From assembly GCA_009823505.1 (NCBI GenBank), contig VZQC01006700.1, positions 62,001 to 126,000 on the forward strand: a DNA stretch of 64,000 nucleotides. The letters are read 5' to 3'. Shown here one piece after another: positions 1 through 11,342 of this stretch. Positions within the stretch are counted from its first letter, which is position 1; the number at the start of each line of letters is the position of its first letter. The DNA comes from Rhizomys pruinosus. Its lineage: Eukaryota > Chordata > Mammalia > Rodentia > Spalacidae. The position numbers and the translations under genes were made by a program. The notes under the pieces were generated by a model. That model was not told the DNA's origin and did no database searches. It saw nothing but the letters and a program-made list of their open reading frames with translations.

Positions 1-1450
1 AAGTTGATCATGACCTAATTTGAAATTTATCATCCAAATAATTCCATTCATTTATCCATACCTGCCACCTACGGGATTTTTACGAAGTTGTTGTGATTTT
101 TGCTAGCAGACTGAAATAAGAGGAAATTGTGAAATTCTGTGCAGAGAGAAAAAAAAATCTTTTTTGCAAGATTCATAAATCTTAGAAAGAAGTGAACCCC
201 TGTTAGACTATTTCATGTTCTTCATCTGCTCATTGGCTGCATAAGTGAAAATGAAATTTTCTCGGTGACATACTCAACTGTATAAATTGCCCCACATCTC
301 TAATGGGGTAGATTATTCAAAGAAGGAGTTAGACATATAAGATCCAGTGTGACCTGTTGTAAGAAGGTTGCTAAACTTCATTAGCATATCCTTCTCTTTC
401 TAAGGCTCTAGATCTAAAGCTTAGTCCTGTCCAATAGAGGTGAGGTCCTGTAACATTGTATCAGTAATTGCCTATGTGGTCCATCAGCCTGCTCTGGAAT
501 CATTACACGATTTATGAAATATGCTATATACTGAAAGGAAATTGAGAGGCACACACATGTTACCTACATCAGAGCTCCTTCCTGTCAGGTATTGAACATA
601 TGTCTTGGTTTATCAATTTACTTGTCAATAAAAGAGTTATAGCTATAGAACAAACCACTGATAAAACTTAACTGACACTTATAAAAGGCATTTAGAATGC
701 AAAAATAAAAAAAATGTGGTGTTTATCATAGATATTTTGATTAAAAACTGCAGACACAAAGAGAAAATTAATTCTATGTCTGTTCAATATTGAAAGCAGC
801 TATGTCATAAATATTTTGAGAAATATTTTTTAATCATATACCTTTCTTCCCCAAAGAAACCTAAAGGCCTGAAGAGTACATCAAAATGAAATACAGGTAA
901 GGGCGTGGAGTTAGTGATGTTGACTGGCTTTATCATTTCTGTTGTCCTTTTACAACCCAGAAAGATGACATTTCTCATTAAAATGCCACATTTCATTTTG
1001 TTGGAACATAAAGTGAACTAAGTCTTTGAAGGATTTTTTTATATAATAAAGGCATGAAAACTTAAGTCTTAATGCCAACTTGCTTTGATTTTCAATCATT
1101 CCAGATATATCTTTAATGTTATTATTTTACCACTTTGAGAAAATGCATCAGCGTACATCCTCAATGGTGGAACTGAAAACGTCACATTGCCTCTTCTATT
1201 GAAGTTCTGAAGTAGATCCTGAACCAATTTTACATGTTTCTTTTCTTTTCTAGGTAATATTCTCTGTCATTCATAGAAGTATCAGATTCATAAAGTGAAA
1301 GGCCATGCTCTTTATTATTTTCTGTAACTGAGAAAATGCTATTTTCCTGACAAAGGGAGTTTGTGTTCTGTAAAGGGGCAATGTCTTGGTAGAGTATGAA
1401 TGAGAAGGGGAGCTGCTGCTCAGGGCAATGTGCTTTCCTTTTTTCATGCA
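1..1450. other. No recognisable gene or repeat
   Basis: AT-rich DNA. The open frames are short and unconvincing, and I recognise no exon, SINE or L1 sequence. Nothing further can be supported. Confidence 0.5.
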
Positions 1451-1452
1451 TA

Positions 1453-1545
1453 GTTTTAATTGATTTTTGTGCATTTTATACAACACATCTTAATCAATTT
1501 AGACCCCTACCATATATGCACCCACAGTAGCCCACACACACCCTA
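1453..1545 (-). repeat. Possible old L1 3'-end fragment
   Basis: The stretch resembles, with many changes, the antisense L1 3' terminus seen near 51620 (a T-rich lead, then a 'gtgcattt.atacaaca' block and 'cttaatcaa.tt.agaccc'). Too diverged to be sure. From about 1550 to 2130 I see nothing else. Confidence 0.3.
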
Positions 1546-2131
1546 ACAGTCCACTCTAGAGCAGCACATAATCTGACACTTTCCACATGTCTGATGATTT
1601 CTCACACAACATTCACCCATGCTCATGCTACTACTAATAAATTAGGTTCCTTGCCTTTTCAAATGAGAAAGTTACCTGTCTGCCTTGAGTTTTAGCTCAA
1701 GATCTCCCCTGGTTTAGCTACAAGGTTCATTTCTCTGCTTCCTTTCAGTACTTTTTCAAATGGGATATATTCTCAATGGGATCTTTCCTAGTCAATTTAG
1801 CTAGGATATCATGTTTCCACTGAAAGTAATTCCTACTGTATTCACTTACTTCATTTTCTTCTGAACATCTATTGATAGATGACACACACTTGCTCATTAA
1901 CTCTTCTGTGTTGGCTGTCTCCCTCAGAGTGTGAACTTCAGGGCTGGGAGTTTTCTGTCTTGTTTTATTCTCTCCTGTCACCAGGACCTAGGATGAATTT
2001 TGCCACTGTTATGCAGCTAAATTCCCCAGACTGAAACATTTGCCCCTGTGGAGAGAAATGAATCCTATAAAATTCAAAAGGTAAAGAAATTAACTTATCT
2101 GGATTAGGATGCTCAAAAAGTTATAAGACCT

Positions 2132-2339
2132 GGGGCTAGAGAGCTAGCTTGGTAGTTAAAAGCAATGCCTGCTCTTCCAGAGAGTCCTGGTTTAGCTATC
2201 AGCACTCACATCGTAGTTAAACATCTGTAACCCAAGTCCATGGGATCCAATGTCCTCTTCCTGCCTCTGTGGGCATTGCATGACATGGGTGCACTGACAT
2301 ACATCCAAACAAAACACACACTAAAATCAAAAGTAAAAT
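2132..2339 (+). mobile_element. B2 SINE (diverged)
   Basis: tRNA-derived SINE. The head matches the B2 pattern (ggggctagagag, then a B-box-like 'ggttta.ctatcagcac'). The body carries the 'tgggcattgcatgacatgggtgca' type block (interrupted here) and ends in an A-rich tail. It is more diverged than the young B2 copies elsewhere in the window. Confidence 0.85.
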
Positions 2340-2454
2340 GTTGAAGTAACAGAAAGGCAGAAAAGGAAGAAAATTATATTCTCTCTCATTTGCAGATTGT
2401 AGCACCAATCCCTTATATTTGAGTTCATATCCTGATATAACACCAGGAGCTAGG

Positions 2455-2740
2455 AAAAATGGAAAGGATACATGGAGGTAAAGAAAATGAAGGAAACTGA
2501 AAGAGAGGGACAGTAGGGAACAAATGTTACCAGGGCAGCAGGGGGAAGGTAGGGAAAGTGGGAGTGTTTGGAAGGAGAGTAAGCAGGGGCATGCAAGGCT
2601 CATGGTGTCTGTGGGGAGGGACTCAAGAGAGGGGATATGGTGGGAGGCAAATGTTTTGGGGGGAGTGTGGGGATAATGGGGGTGCTGGTACTGGGAAAGG
2701 AGGAGGAAGTTGGGTTGGTGGAAAAAAAGAGTAGAAATAA
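2455..2740. repeat. Purine-rich tract
   Basis: The plus strand is strongly G/A biased over nearly 300 bp with no clear repeat unit. The bias creates long antisense open frames (2217-2789) that have no coding signature. Confidence 0.6.
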
Positions 2741-2986
2741 TGAATCTTGGGGGTCTAGAGAACCCAGAGGGAACTGTGATGCCTTCCAACTCCCTGAGAA
2801 ATGCACATGTAGTATCTGAATGTTAATACATATGTACACCTGGGTGCTGTAAAGCAAGGAACAGAGTGCCACTTAGAATATTCCAACCCTTGAGTGGTTA
2901 GTGTAAGTGGTCCAAGAGAGTTCATTCCTTAAGACAGTATATACTTCACATACAGGACTTGGAGCAGTGGAGCAGGAACTGACCTG

Positions 2987-3012
2987 CTTCATGTAAGAAG
3001 ACTTACATGAAG
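2987..3012. repeat. Perfect 11-bp inverted repeat
   Basis: Arms cttcatgtaag and cttacatgaag are separated by aaga. The hairpin is perfect but its function is unknown and it may be chance. Confidence 0.7.
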
Positions 3013-3029
3013 TTTAGCTCTCATAATGC

Positions 3030-3900
3030 TAAATGATAATATGCAAACTGCTAAGGGAGAAGATCAATTAGTAGTCCAAGCCAGCCCTAAAGCAGCATGG
3101 CCAGGTAGCTCTATTGCTGTATTAGTGGCACTGTTATCTCTGGGTAATCAACAGCTATCTAATAAACTTAAAGTCCTCCCAATTAGAGTAAACTCATGGA
3201 AGGCACTAACTTCAGGCAAATACACATGGCTGAAAAAGACATAATCCTAGAGAAAACACTATCTCTGTCATATCTATAGAATTAAATTTCTTAACATATG
3301 CTACATATGGATCCTTATATTTACAGACAAACATACCATATACCACTCATCAAAGAAGCTTATTTTTGCAACAGAAGGAGGCTATTGAATAATCCTGCAA
3401 TGGGTCAGACACAGAGAATAAACATCTGAGAGATGCCCAGTCCTAAGGGACAGATCTAGTGTTGAAACTCTACACCTAAGTAATAGAACATAGCAGAACA
3501 AAGGGTAGAGGGAAAAGTAATGCCCACCTCTGAAGTTTCTTTACACAATGGAGTGCAATGCACACAGAAGGCCACAACTGGTCAAGTTTTAGAGAACAAG
3601 AGGCTGGAGAGTATGTGTCCCTGGATAGGACTCCTATATTAAATCTCACCTACTCATGACTCAGGGGCCACTGTAGAAGAGGGGCGGAAAGACTGTAAAA
3701 GCCAGGGTTAGTCCAGGAACACATGGAAACTGTCTTTCGGACCACTGCAAGCTTGCACATGTGTGCTTGCGGCCATAGTAGTGTCAAACACAAGACCCAT
3801 GCCGACCCAGTCAGACAAGGGCCCAGAGTGGAGCAAGCAATTCAGTGATGGAGAAGGGTAGTTATATGACTACTGCAATGTATAATAAGACAGTCAACTT
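3030..3900 (+). repeat. Old L1 (Lx-type) 3' UTR
   Basis: From about 3530 to 3860 the order of blocks matches the Lx-type 3' UTR at 42640-43575: 'cacagaaggccacaac', then 'ggggccactg.agaagaggggcggaaag.ttgtaa-agcc', then the 'gcttgcacat' and 'cccatgc' parts. Assigned to old murine L1 3' UTR from memory of that family's layout. Boundaries are soft. Confidence 0.5.
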
Positions 3901-5776
3901 CCAGTGATTAAGTTGAGGGAGGAGCATCCATGGAGGAAATCCTGATATGGCTAACTTAGCTCATGTGCAGTGTGATGGTAAGCCTCCTTGTCTAGTGGCA
4001 GTTCTTTGTTTCTTGCGATGATTAATGAGTCATGAAATTCAAGGTCATGCTATCTGAGAGTACAGTTTCTTTAAAAGCACAGGGTAGTTGCTTTCTTATA
4101 TATTGTAGTAGAGGAAGATGGTATAGCATAACAAATGAGATCCCCTATGTGGTATAGGGTATACCCTAAGTGGCCAACAAGCTAGGGAATATATTGAATC
4201 CCCTGAAAGAGGCATATGGGATAGAATCACACAAAATATGGTGGCTGTTCCTTGAGTTTTTTCTGTGAGAGATACACTGAGGCACTGATGTCTACTCATA
4301 AAGGACTTGTCTACATAAGGAAGAAATTGTAATGGGAAAAAAACAGCATGCACATGTTATCCTTCACACCGCCCTCTAACTTGGCAAGAACAGTTTGAAA
4401 AGGAGACTGAGATGAAGACATTGGTCTGCCATTTTTTACAAATGGTGAGCCACAAGGGAAAGTGAACACATTAGATCTGTTCTAAAATACCCTTCCCAGG
4501 ATCCAAAATTTGAACTCATGGAAAGAATTGGTTAGTGAGAAGGAAGAGTACAAGGGAGAAGTGTAGAAGATGTCTTTCAGGTAAGACGTTTAGTACTGAA
4601 GTAGAAAAAACCATGACTCCACATACAGTATAGCATCTTAATTAAGGCCCAATAAAGGAAATCATGGGAATCAGGGAATATAGTTCATCTGAACTGTTTG
4701 ATTTGGGAAAAACTTTTAAACAAGGAATGAAAGAATCCTGGCTCATAAGCTTAGGATCTGTGGGGGACAAGATCAATTGGAGTGACTTGATGAAAGGTCT
4801 TTGGACTCAGTGAGCAAGTTCTTCCCCTTATAGTTCCTACAATTTATTTGTTGCCTTCAGACTATTTATGGCGTTTGATATTCACAACCCTATCCTAGAT
4901 AAAAAAGTTGACTGGTTCCCATCTCATCCAGCCATGAATAATCACCTTTATAATTCCCAGTTTTAGATGAAACTCCCCAATGATGGTTTGTAGGGTGTGC
5001 TTTAGCAGTATAAGTATTTGCATGGCTAGATGTTGTCTTCCAGAGTTATGCCTTTTAGGGGAAATAAGTGCCAAACCCTAGAAGAGGCACACTCCTTTTT
5101 ATCTGTATGGTTCTATTACTGTATCTGTCAGCTACTGCCTATTTAACCAGTGCTTTTTCAGGTTGCTATGAGTTAAGTACAGTTAACTCCAGTACTGACT
5201 GAACACCAAAGGTTTTATATAGTATGGAACCAATGAATGTGTAATGCAACAAGGAGCCTCACAAGTATGAATGTAATTTCCAAGTATGAATGTAGTTTCC
5301 AAGTATGAATGTAATTCACGGATAACCTTGGCCACACTATCTGAGGAGCAACTAGGGTGGTTCCCATCCCAGAAGATCTTTCCCCATAGCAAGAAGTGCA
5401 GAGGGTACTACCTGTACCTTCCTGTCTTCCATTCCTTTTACCACTTTGCTTAAATGCTAGCCAGGCTTTAAAGATCTACACAGATTCACAAGCACAAAAT
5501 TTGGCCTTCTGTCATTTTATTTTCTAGGAAGTATGGATAAACTCAAATCTTTCCACATTTACTTTTGAGTAACCCAGGAGAGTCACACAACAGGAACATA
5601 CTAAATGCTTAATAAAATGCCATGAACATATTAGTGCGATGGCTGAGAAATAAATGAGTTGAAAAGAATTCTAGACTGGTACGAGTCAGAAGAACAAAAT
5701 TCTTCATACACTTCAGATTAAAAATTTGTTTTGTGACCTTGAACAATCATTAAAATTCTATGGAATACAATGGTTT
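3901..5776. other. Undefined DNA with a small tandem repeat
   Basis: No recognisable SINE, L1 or exon. The only structure is the 19-bp triplet repeat at 5262-5318. Confidence 0.5.
5262..5318. repeat. 3 x 19-bp tandem repeat
   Basis: Three consecutive copies of caagtatgaatgtaatttc with one or two changes each. A private minisatellite seed inside otherwise undefined DNA. Confidence 0.9.
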
Positions 5777-5832
5777 TATATATATATATATCTTATATAT
5801 CATCATATATTATATATATATATATATATATT
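5777..5832. repeat. (TA)n microsatellite
   Basis: Imperfect TA dinucleotide run directly before the L1 3' terminus at 5838. It probably grew from the A-rich tail of that minus-strand L1. Confidence 0.9.
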
Positions 5833-5837
5833 GTTAT

Positions 5838-5990
5838 TACACTTTTTCCATAGGTCATACATCATTTCTCCATCAAATCTAGAATCGCTTCCCTTTCCAT
5901 GCCCCCACTCCCACCTGGTCCCTGCACTCTGCCATACATGTCCTGTATCTTTTTTGAGTCTTTCCACAGTTTTTTTTTTTTTTTTTTTTT
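5838..5990 (-). mobile_element. L1 3'-UTR terminus (minus strand)
   Basis: Reads as antisense L1 3' end: the pyrimidine-rich block (C-rich tract at 5899-5917), 'ccatacatgtcctg.atctttt', then 'gagtctttccacag' and a 21-T run (5970-5990). Matches the same region of the copies at 46500-46640 and 53080-53215. Only about 130 bp of L1 is present, so it is a very short 5'-truncated insertion or remnant. Confidence 0.75.
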
Positions 5991-6013
5991 CTTCTTTGTT
6001 TTTTTGGTAGTTC

Positions 6014-6054
6014 ATTATATATATATGTATATATATATATATATATATACATAT
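6014..6054. repeat. (TA)n microsatellite
   Basis: TA/TG dinucleotide run downstream of the L1 terminus. Confidence 0.9.
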
Positions 6055-6202
6055 CACCTGAATTGGAGGATTTTTTTTTTCCTAAAAGATGTCATGTTTT
6101 CCTTAAGAAAGTGCTTGAAGGTTCCTTCTTGGCAATCCCAAACAACTATCATTCCTGCACTTTTACTCCACATAGGGGTCTTTCCCTCCCATGGTCCCCC
6201 CA

Positions 6203-6810
6203 AATGAAGTCCAGTAAGCACACATCCTGTCTTGATCCCCCTGCCCTGGCCTCTGTGACACAGCCCAGGCAGTCCAATAACGCAGTCTATATTCTGATGA
6301 GGCTGACATCCCCTTAGCTGTTTATTCCACAAGCTGGGTATCTCAATAGTCCCCATCTGGCATTGAAGGTTTGGAGGATTCTTGGAGAGACATGGGTCTT
6401 CAGTCCATATTGGAAGGTTAAAAAGGGCTGGGGAGATGGCCTAGCAGTTAAGAGCACTGACCGCTCTTGCAGAGGACCCGGGTTCGATCCCCAGCACCCA
6501 CATGGCAGCTGAGAACTGTCTTTGACTCCAGTTCCAGGGGAATCCAACACCCTCTTCTGACCTCCGCGGCATTGCATGACATGGGTGCTCAAACCTACAT
6601 GCAGACAGTACATTCATACACAAACAAAAATAAAATTAAAAAAAATTGCAAAGACTTAAAAAAATTGAAAAAAAGAGAAAGATTAAAAAGCTGTGTCTCA
6701 TGTCTTTGAGGAGTGCCAAAAGTGGTGGCAGCCACAGAGTTGATGCACTTGCCAGTAAGAATTGAAGACAGGCCAAACAACAGTACTCTCTCTTTTTTCT
6801 TTTTGTCTTT
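6203..6810 (+). repeat. Unclassified dispersed repeat, copy 1 (split by a B2)
   Basis: This segment recurs at 16301-16610. Both copies start at 'cccccaaatgaagtccagtaagcaca' and run to 'gaattgaagacaggccaaacaa' and the following 'ctctctttttt...ttttgtctttt'. Here a B2 (6426-6678) interrupts it; the copy at 16301 lacks that B2 and has a deletion of about 60 bp around the middle. I recognise the block as interspersed but cannot name its family. No coding potential is visible. Confidence 0.75.
6426..6678 (+). mobile_element. B2 SINE with target-site duplication
   Basis: Complete B2: tRNA-like head with A box (tggcctagcagttaag) and B box (gggttcgatccc), body, and long A-rich tail. It lies between imperfect 12-bp duplications (aaggttaaaaag at 6414-6425, aagattaaaaag at 6679-6690). 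The uninterrupted copy of the host repeat at 16301 shows the pre-insertion state. It lacks the 17-bp internal duplication seen in other young B2s here. Confidence 0.95.
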
Positions 6811-7325
6811 ACAATGGATTTATTTTTAAAACATAACTTTTAAAATCAAAATTAGTGAACCTCTAAATTCCATTATTTTAATTTTTTCAAATGTTCATTT
6901 TTCTGAAGTGTATATTGTCAGATATTTATGATGACAAATAGTGGTAATCTATCTATCTATCTGAACAAAGATGATATGAAATTATTTCAGTCTCTCATTA
7001 TATAGTGGAGCAATTCATGCTATTTTTTCTGGCAACCAAGTTCACATTTTCTAAGGTCTTTGGTAGGTTTTTTAATATAAGTTTAAATTAATAAATCACT
7101 TTTGATTTTTATCCACAAATGATTGTACTAGGAACTATTAAAATGGATTGACAGTAAACAAGTTAGAGAAAAGTTTAATTTGATTTTCAAATGCTTTGAG
7201 GAAATTGAAGGTTCTTGTGGAGGAACCATATGACTTTAGTAAAAAATATCTAAACATTGTGCTCTCCACTTCCTGGGCTTATTTATTTAAGATAACTAGT
7301 TACAGGAATCACTTAAAAACAGTAG
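6811..7325. other. Undefined AT-rich DNA
   Basis: No recognised repeat or gene apart from a very short TCTA run near 6945-6961. Confidence 0.5.
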
Positions 7326-7795
7326 GGGCTGGAGAGATGGCTCAGCATTTATGAGAACTGGCTGCTCTTGCAGAGGACCTGGGTTCAGTTCCCAGCACCC
7401 ACATAACAGCTAACAACCATCCTAACTTCAGTTCCAGTTGACTCAACTCCTCCTTCTGGCCTTTTTTGGAAACTTTGTGACACAGGTGCACTTTTTTTTT
7501 TTTTAATTTCTGTATGTGTATGAATGTACTGTCTGCATGCAAGTTTGTGCACCCGCGTCATGCAATGCCGCGGAGGTCAGAAGAGGGTTTCGGATTCCCC
7601 TGGAACTGGAGTTCTCCTGGAGTTGGAGTTTCAGACGGTTCTCGGCTGCCATGTGAACTGGGGATCGAACCTGGGTCCTCTGTAAGAGCGGTCGGCGCTC
7701 TTAACCACTAGACCATCTCTCCAGCCCAGGTGCACTTTCATAATGCTGGTAACACACTCATAAATGTCAAACCAAAATAATAAAATGTATTTTTA
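7326..7795 (+). mobile_element. Older B2 SINE, split by a younger B2
   Basis: Plus-strand B2 head (ggggctggagagatggctcagc...) from 7326 to 7494. The body resumes at about 7739 and ends in an A-rich tail near 7795. A minus-strand B2 interrupts it at 7495-7727. Confidence 0.9.
7495..7727 (-). mobile_element. Young B2 inserted in B2
   Basis: Antisense B2 with poly-T at the left and its head (ccatctctccagccc) at the right. It is flanked by a perfect 11-bp duplication, aggtgcacttt, at 7484-7494 and 7728-7738. It carries the 17-bp internal duplication variant. Confidence 0.95.
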
Positions 7796-7839
7796 AAAAG
7801 AAAACTTTAATTTCTTGGGAAAAAGGGAGTACAGTAATT

Positions 7840-8179
7840 ATATATATAAATGATATTATAATAATATATATAGGAAGAATCGGTTCATGAAATATTAAGT
7901 ATAAACTGTCAGAAATAAAGTTTGACTGAAATAATGTTTGACAAGTGGTGAGATCTTGATAGAAAGGTGGCTGTTTTCAGTATCACTGTTTACTCATCGA
8001 CTTCATGTTTCATTACCCAGTAGACCCAGAGCTCTTTCACAGAACAGCACGTGCCATTTCATGGTTTCCTGAGGATATATCCTGCTTTCAAAGCTTTGTT
8101 CATCAACCTTTGAAGTAAAAAACTTTTCTCCATAACCAGGAATGAGTCCTGAGTTCTCCCACTTGTGGTTTCTATTTGG
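7840..8179. other. Undefined DNA
   Basis: Short TA-rich stretch at 7840-7875, then sequence I do not recognise. Confidence 0.45.
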
Positions 8180-8295
8180 CATAACACTAGTCAGTACTAG
8201 CCAGAGCGATTAGAGAAGAAAATGAAAGAAAATGCATTCAAACCAAAGAAGGCAAAGTCAACTCATCACTGCATTTTTATGACATTATCTTATAA
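8180..8295 (+). repeat. Possible old L1 ORF2 fragment
   Basis: Contains 'actagccagagcgattagagaagaaaa', a close relative of the L1 reverse-transcriptase stretch that encodes 'RAIRQ', followed by a decayed match to the block leading to the catalytic motif. Too short and worn for certainty. Confidence 0.4.
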
Positions 8296-8384
8296 ATGAA
8301 ACGTGTAAAGATTCTAATAACTCCCTTGCTATTTTTTGCCCTCTTATTCGATGATTACTGTTACGTATACACTTTTCACTGTTT

Positions 8385-8445
8385 TTATTTGTGCAGGTCC
8401 TTGCAGTGTCCAACAGCCCTGTCATGCCCAGAAGATACAGCATGC
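8385..8445 (-). repeat. Possible Lx-type 3' UTR fragment (antisense)
   Basis: 'tttgtgcaggtccttgcag' and 'tgtcatgcccagaagatacagca' follow the order of the antisense Lx-type 3' UTR. Short, low confidence. Confidence 0.35.
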
Positions 8446-8642
8446 TACATGGACATCCTTAGCATGCCCACCCAATACGTGATTAGGTATAATATTCTCC
8501 TCAATTTAGGTTAAAGAAGATACTTGGTAAACACAAAATGGGTGGTATGTTTGCCCTCTGATGAGAATATTTGGTATATAAGCCATATTAGGGGTTCCAC
8601 ATTTTCATGGCTACACACACATTCATAAATAAACAAGTTAAT

Positions 8643-8653
8643 AATTAGAGTAG
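8643..8653. repeat. Left target-site duplication of the large L1
   Basis: aattagagtag recurs at 20811-20821, immediately after the poly-A end of the L1. The final g may be coincidental, so the duplication is 10 or 11 bp. Confidence 0.85.
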
Positions 8654-8881
8654 GAACCCATATCTATAGGGGCACTGAGACAAAAATCAGTGGCCTCTCA
8701 GCTTCCACTGCATGTGGGGTAAGAGCCAGGCCACCTGGTTGGGAACCCAGATCTATAGGGACACTGAGGCAGCAGTCAGCGGCCTCTAGGCTTCTGCTGC
8801 AGACTGGATAAGAGCCTCCCCACCTTGCTAGGAACCTGGGTATTTACTGACACTGAGGAGGCAGCCAATGTGTGGGCCAAA
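8653..8881 (+). repeat. L1 5' UTR tandem monomers (~90 bp)
   Basis: Two and a half head-to-tail units start at 8653, 8742 and 8831. Each opens 'ggaacc.....tat' and contains 'cactgaggcagcagtcag.ggcctct'. Tandem monomers at the 5' end are the promoter of rodent L1s (established for mouse and rat). The unit here is about 90 bp, shorter than the mouse monomers I know. The third unit runs into ORF1-like sequence without the usual linker, which suggests an internal deletion. Confidence 0.7.
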
Positions 8882-8894
8882 TCAGTCCTCCCCC

Positions 8895-9320
8895 CATCCA
8901 GTCAACATGAAAGGTCAAGAGAAAGCCTCGGTAGCAGAATGGATGAAGCAGAAAATAGAATATCAACCATAGAAAAGAAAGAAATGAAGAGCCCAAGCAA
9001 AGACTATGAAAAAAATAATCCACAAATGTAGAATAACCAGGAAGTATGGGACAGCATGACGAGACCAAACCTCCACATCATAGGTAGAGAGGAAGGAGAA
9101 GAATCCCAGGATAATGGTATGGACTAGATCTTCAACAGAATTATTGAAGAAAATTTCCCCAAACTGAAAAAGGACATACCCATACAAATGCAAGAAGCAC
9201 ATAGAACACCAAATAGACAAGATCAGAAAAGAAACTCCCCATGCCATATCATTATCAAAACTCTAGATGCTCAAACCAAAGAGAGAATACTGACAGCCAC
9301 AAGAGAAAAAACAAAAAACA

Positions 9321-9352
<32 letters not shown>

Positions 9353-9420
9353 AACCAAGTTACATATAAAGGAAAACCATCAGAATTACAACTGACTTTT
9401 CAGTGCAAACAATGAAAGCC
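8895..9420 (+). pseudogene. L1 ORF1 C-terminal remnant
   Basis: Encodes pieces of the L1 ORF1 RNA-binding protein. A coiled-coil end reads 'RMDEAENRISTIEK'. The RRM and C-terminal domains follow, recognisable as 'RIIG', 'IIEENFP', 'EAHRTPNRQDQKRNSPCH' and 'VTYKGKPS'. A run of A-rich repeats (9308-9350) and frameshifts break the frame. L1 ORF1p normally coats its own RNA as a trimer; this copy cannot. The N-terminal part is missing. Confidence 0.85.
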
Positions 9421-9639
9421 AGAAGAGCTTAGACCAAAGTATTTCCAGTACTAAATAACTACAGATGACAACTCAGGTTACTCTACCCAGCAGAAATATC
9501 AGTTATAATTGAAGGAGAAAAGAAAATATTCCATGACATAAAAAATGAAAGAATACAGGTTGAGAAAACCATCCCTCCAGAAAATACTCGAAGCAATTCG
9601 CAGGACAGAGGAAAGGAGCAGATATCCCATCTGAAGAGA

Positions 9640-10060
9640 TGAAACATTCTTAGCACTAAATGAAAGGGATGATATGACACAGCAAAACCTATGGGACACA
9701 TTAAAAGCAGTCCCGAGAAGGAAATTCATAGCCCTCAGTGCCTACATTAAGAAAACAGAAAGAGCACAAATAAATGACTTAACACTGAAACTAAAAAACA
9801 CTTGACAGGCAGCAACGAATGAATCCTAAACCTGGCAGACAGGAAGAAATAACAAAAATCAGAGCAGAAATCAATGAAATAGAAACACAACAATACAAAT
9901 TATCAATGAATCCAATAGTTGGTTCTTTGAAAGGATAAACAAGGTAGATAGACCTCTAGCCCAATTGATTAAAAGAAAGAGCAACTCCAAATCAACCAAA
10001 TTGGAGATGAAAAGGGAAACATCAAAAAAGATAATTTCTGTTCTGAAAAGATTCAGACAA
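9640..10060 (+). pseudogene. L1 ORF2 fragment between endonuclease and RT
   Basis: Conceptual translation, with frameshifts, gives 'NLWDTLKAV', 'FIALSAYIKKTERAQI' and '[19 protein letters not shown]', the inter-domain region of L1 ORF2p. Sequence for most of the endonuclease domain is missing upstream. It is cut at about 10060 by the next insertion. Confidence 0.85.
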
Positions 10061-10063
10061 TCT

Positions 10064-11342
10064 TTTTTTATTACTTCTTTATTTTTTTTCATTTTTTAAC
10101 AATAAGTAAAAATTTATGAGTACAAGCATCCTTCATGTAAAATCAATTTGCAAGCAGTTGTGTCCAAACCAAGCTGGGCGGGGGGGGGGCTTATATGTTC
10201 AATCAAGTTGATCGAATAAGTGTCCAGACTATATTGCTGTAGTTTCACCATTCATCCCAATTGCAGCCCTTACAGTCTACCGCGCCCCCTCTTCCTCAGA
10301 TTGTTCCCTAGGCTTAGAAAAGGGGCACAGGTGGATGAGAAGCAAAACAGTCTACTTTCTCTGGAGCTGTTGTTTTGGACTCTGGTCAATTCTGGCTGTT
10401 TCCTTTCATGGTCTGACAGTTTGTCCAGGAATAACCTTTCAATCCTACTAATGAAGCACAAGCAATTAGATATATAGGTATTTAAACAGTGCTAATTGTT
10501 ATGGTAGGTTACTTTGGTATAGACACCGATGTTTGGATGGTATGTTAATCCATGAATTATGTTTTTTCTATAAATATGACAGGGTCTTACTGTGGCTTAT
10601 AACATCTCCTAACCACTAGAGGATGTAAGCTTGTGGCATCAGCCATGGGTTATGCCTCCAAGGAGAGAGCTAATAGCCAATTAAATTTGGGATATACAGG
10701 CATATGGGTGCCACTGCTACACAATATTTCCAGGCAGGTGAGGTGTAGCTGGTGCTGACATAGGAGTCTTGCTTGACTCAAGAAGACCTATATTTGCTTT
10801 ATTGGTTTAGTGGCCTTTGTTAACACTCTCTGGTATTCGAGAGACCAACTGTACACTTGCAAGTGCAGTCTCAATACATCCTTCCCATGCTTACATCAAG
10901 TCTTCGACAGCAGGGCCTTATCACCTCTCTTCTTGCAGGTATCCAAGTTTACAGGCAAGAAGCCTTTACCTTTTCAGAGGGGCTTGGATCCCCTGGCCAA
11001 GATTTCCTTGGTAGAATAATCCATTGCTGATATCAGAGTTCTCCTGTATTAATATATTTTGCTTAAGTGCATAGCTTAAGGAGTTTAGTATTTGGTTCTG
11101 AATATAGAATAATCCTTTTCATAGTTCTTTTGTCTATTAGTCAATTAAATAAGTCAATTTACTGGTTTTATAAGTGATTACCTCTATAATAGTTGGCTCC
11201 AATTTACAGTGAGAGAATGACTTCATCATCATCATATTTCTCCTTGTTCTTTGGAGGGGAGGTAAGAAAGTCTCTCATATTAAAATTTTGAGGAACCTAG
11301 AAAGTAAGTTTCATTAGGACTCATTATAAATAGTTGTTACAA
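10064..11342 (-). mobile_element. Unidentified A-tailed element, copy 1
   Basis: Minus-strand copy of the element also found at 12797-14480, 35446-37309 and 41149-41710. Its 3' A-rich end is the T-rich left edge (10064-10100) and the 5' end is at 11342. It shares long blocks with 35600-36970 in the same order, such as 'gtgtccagacta.attgctgtag' and 'ttccctaggcttagaaaa'. Unlike copies 3 and 4 it has no L1 3' UTR terminus. I find no convincing protein and cannot name the family. An endogenous-retrovirus or non-coding transcript origin is possible. Confidence 0.75.

Noticed and set aside
2217..2789. 190-codon minus-strand open frame
   Set aside because: It crosses a B2 SINE and the complement of a purine-rich tract; the predicted product is low-complexity and matches no family.
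5262..5318. CRISPR-like array
   Set aside because: The 19-bp units are directly adjacent with no spacers, and the host is a rodent.
6426..6500. tRNA-like A and B boxes
   Set aside because: They are the pol III promoter of a B2 SINE head, not a tRNA gene; the same holds for the other B2, ID and B4 heads.
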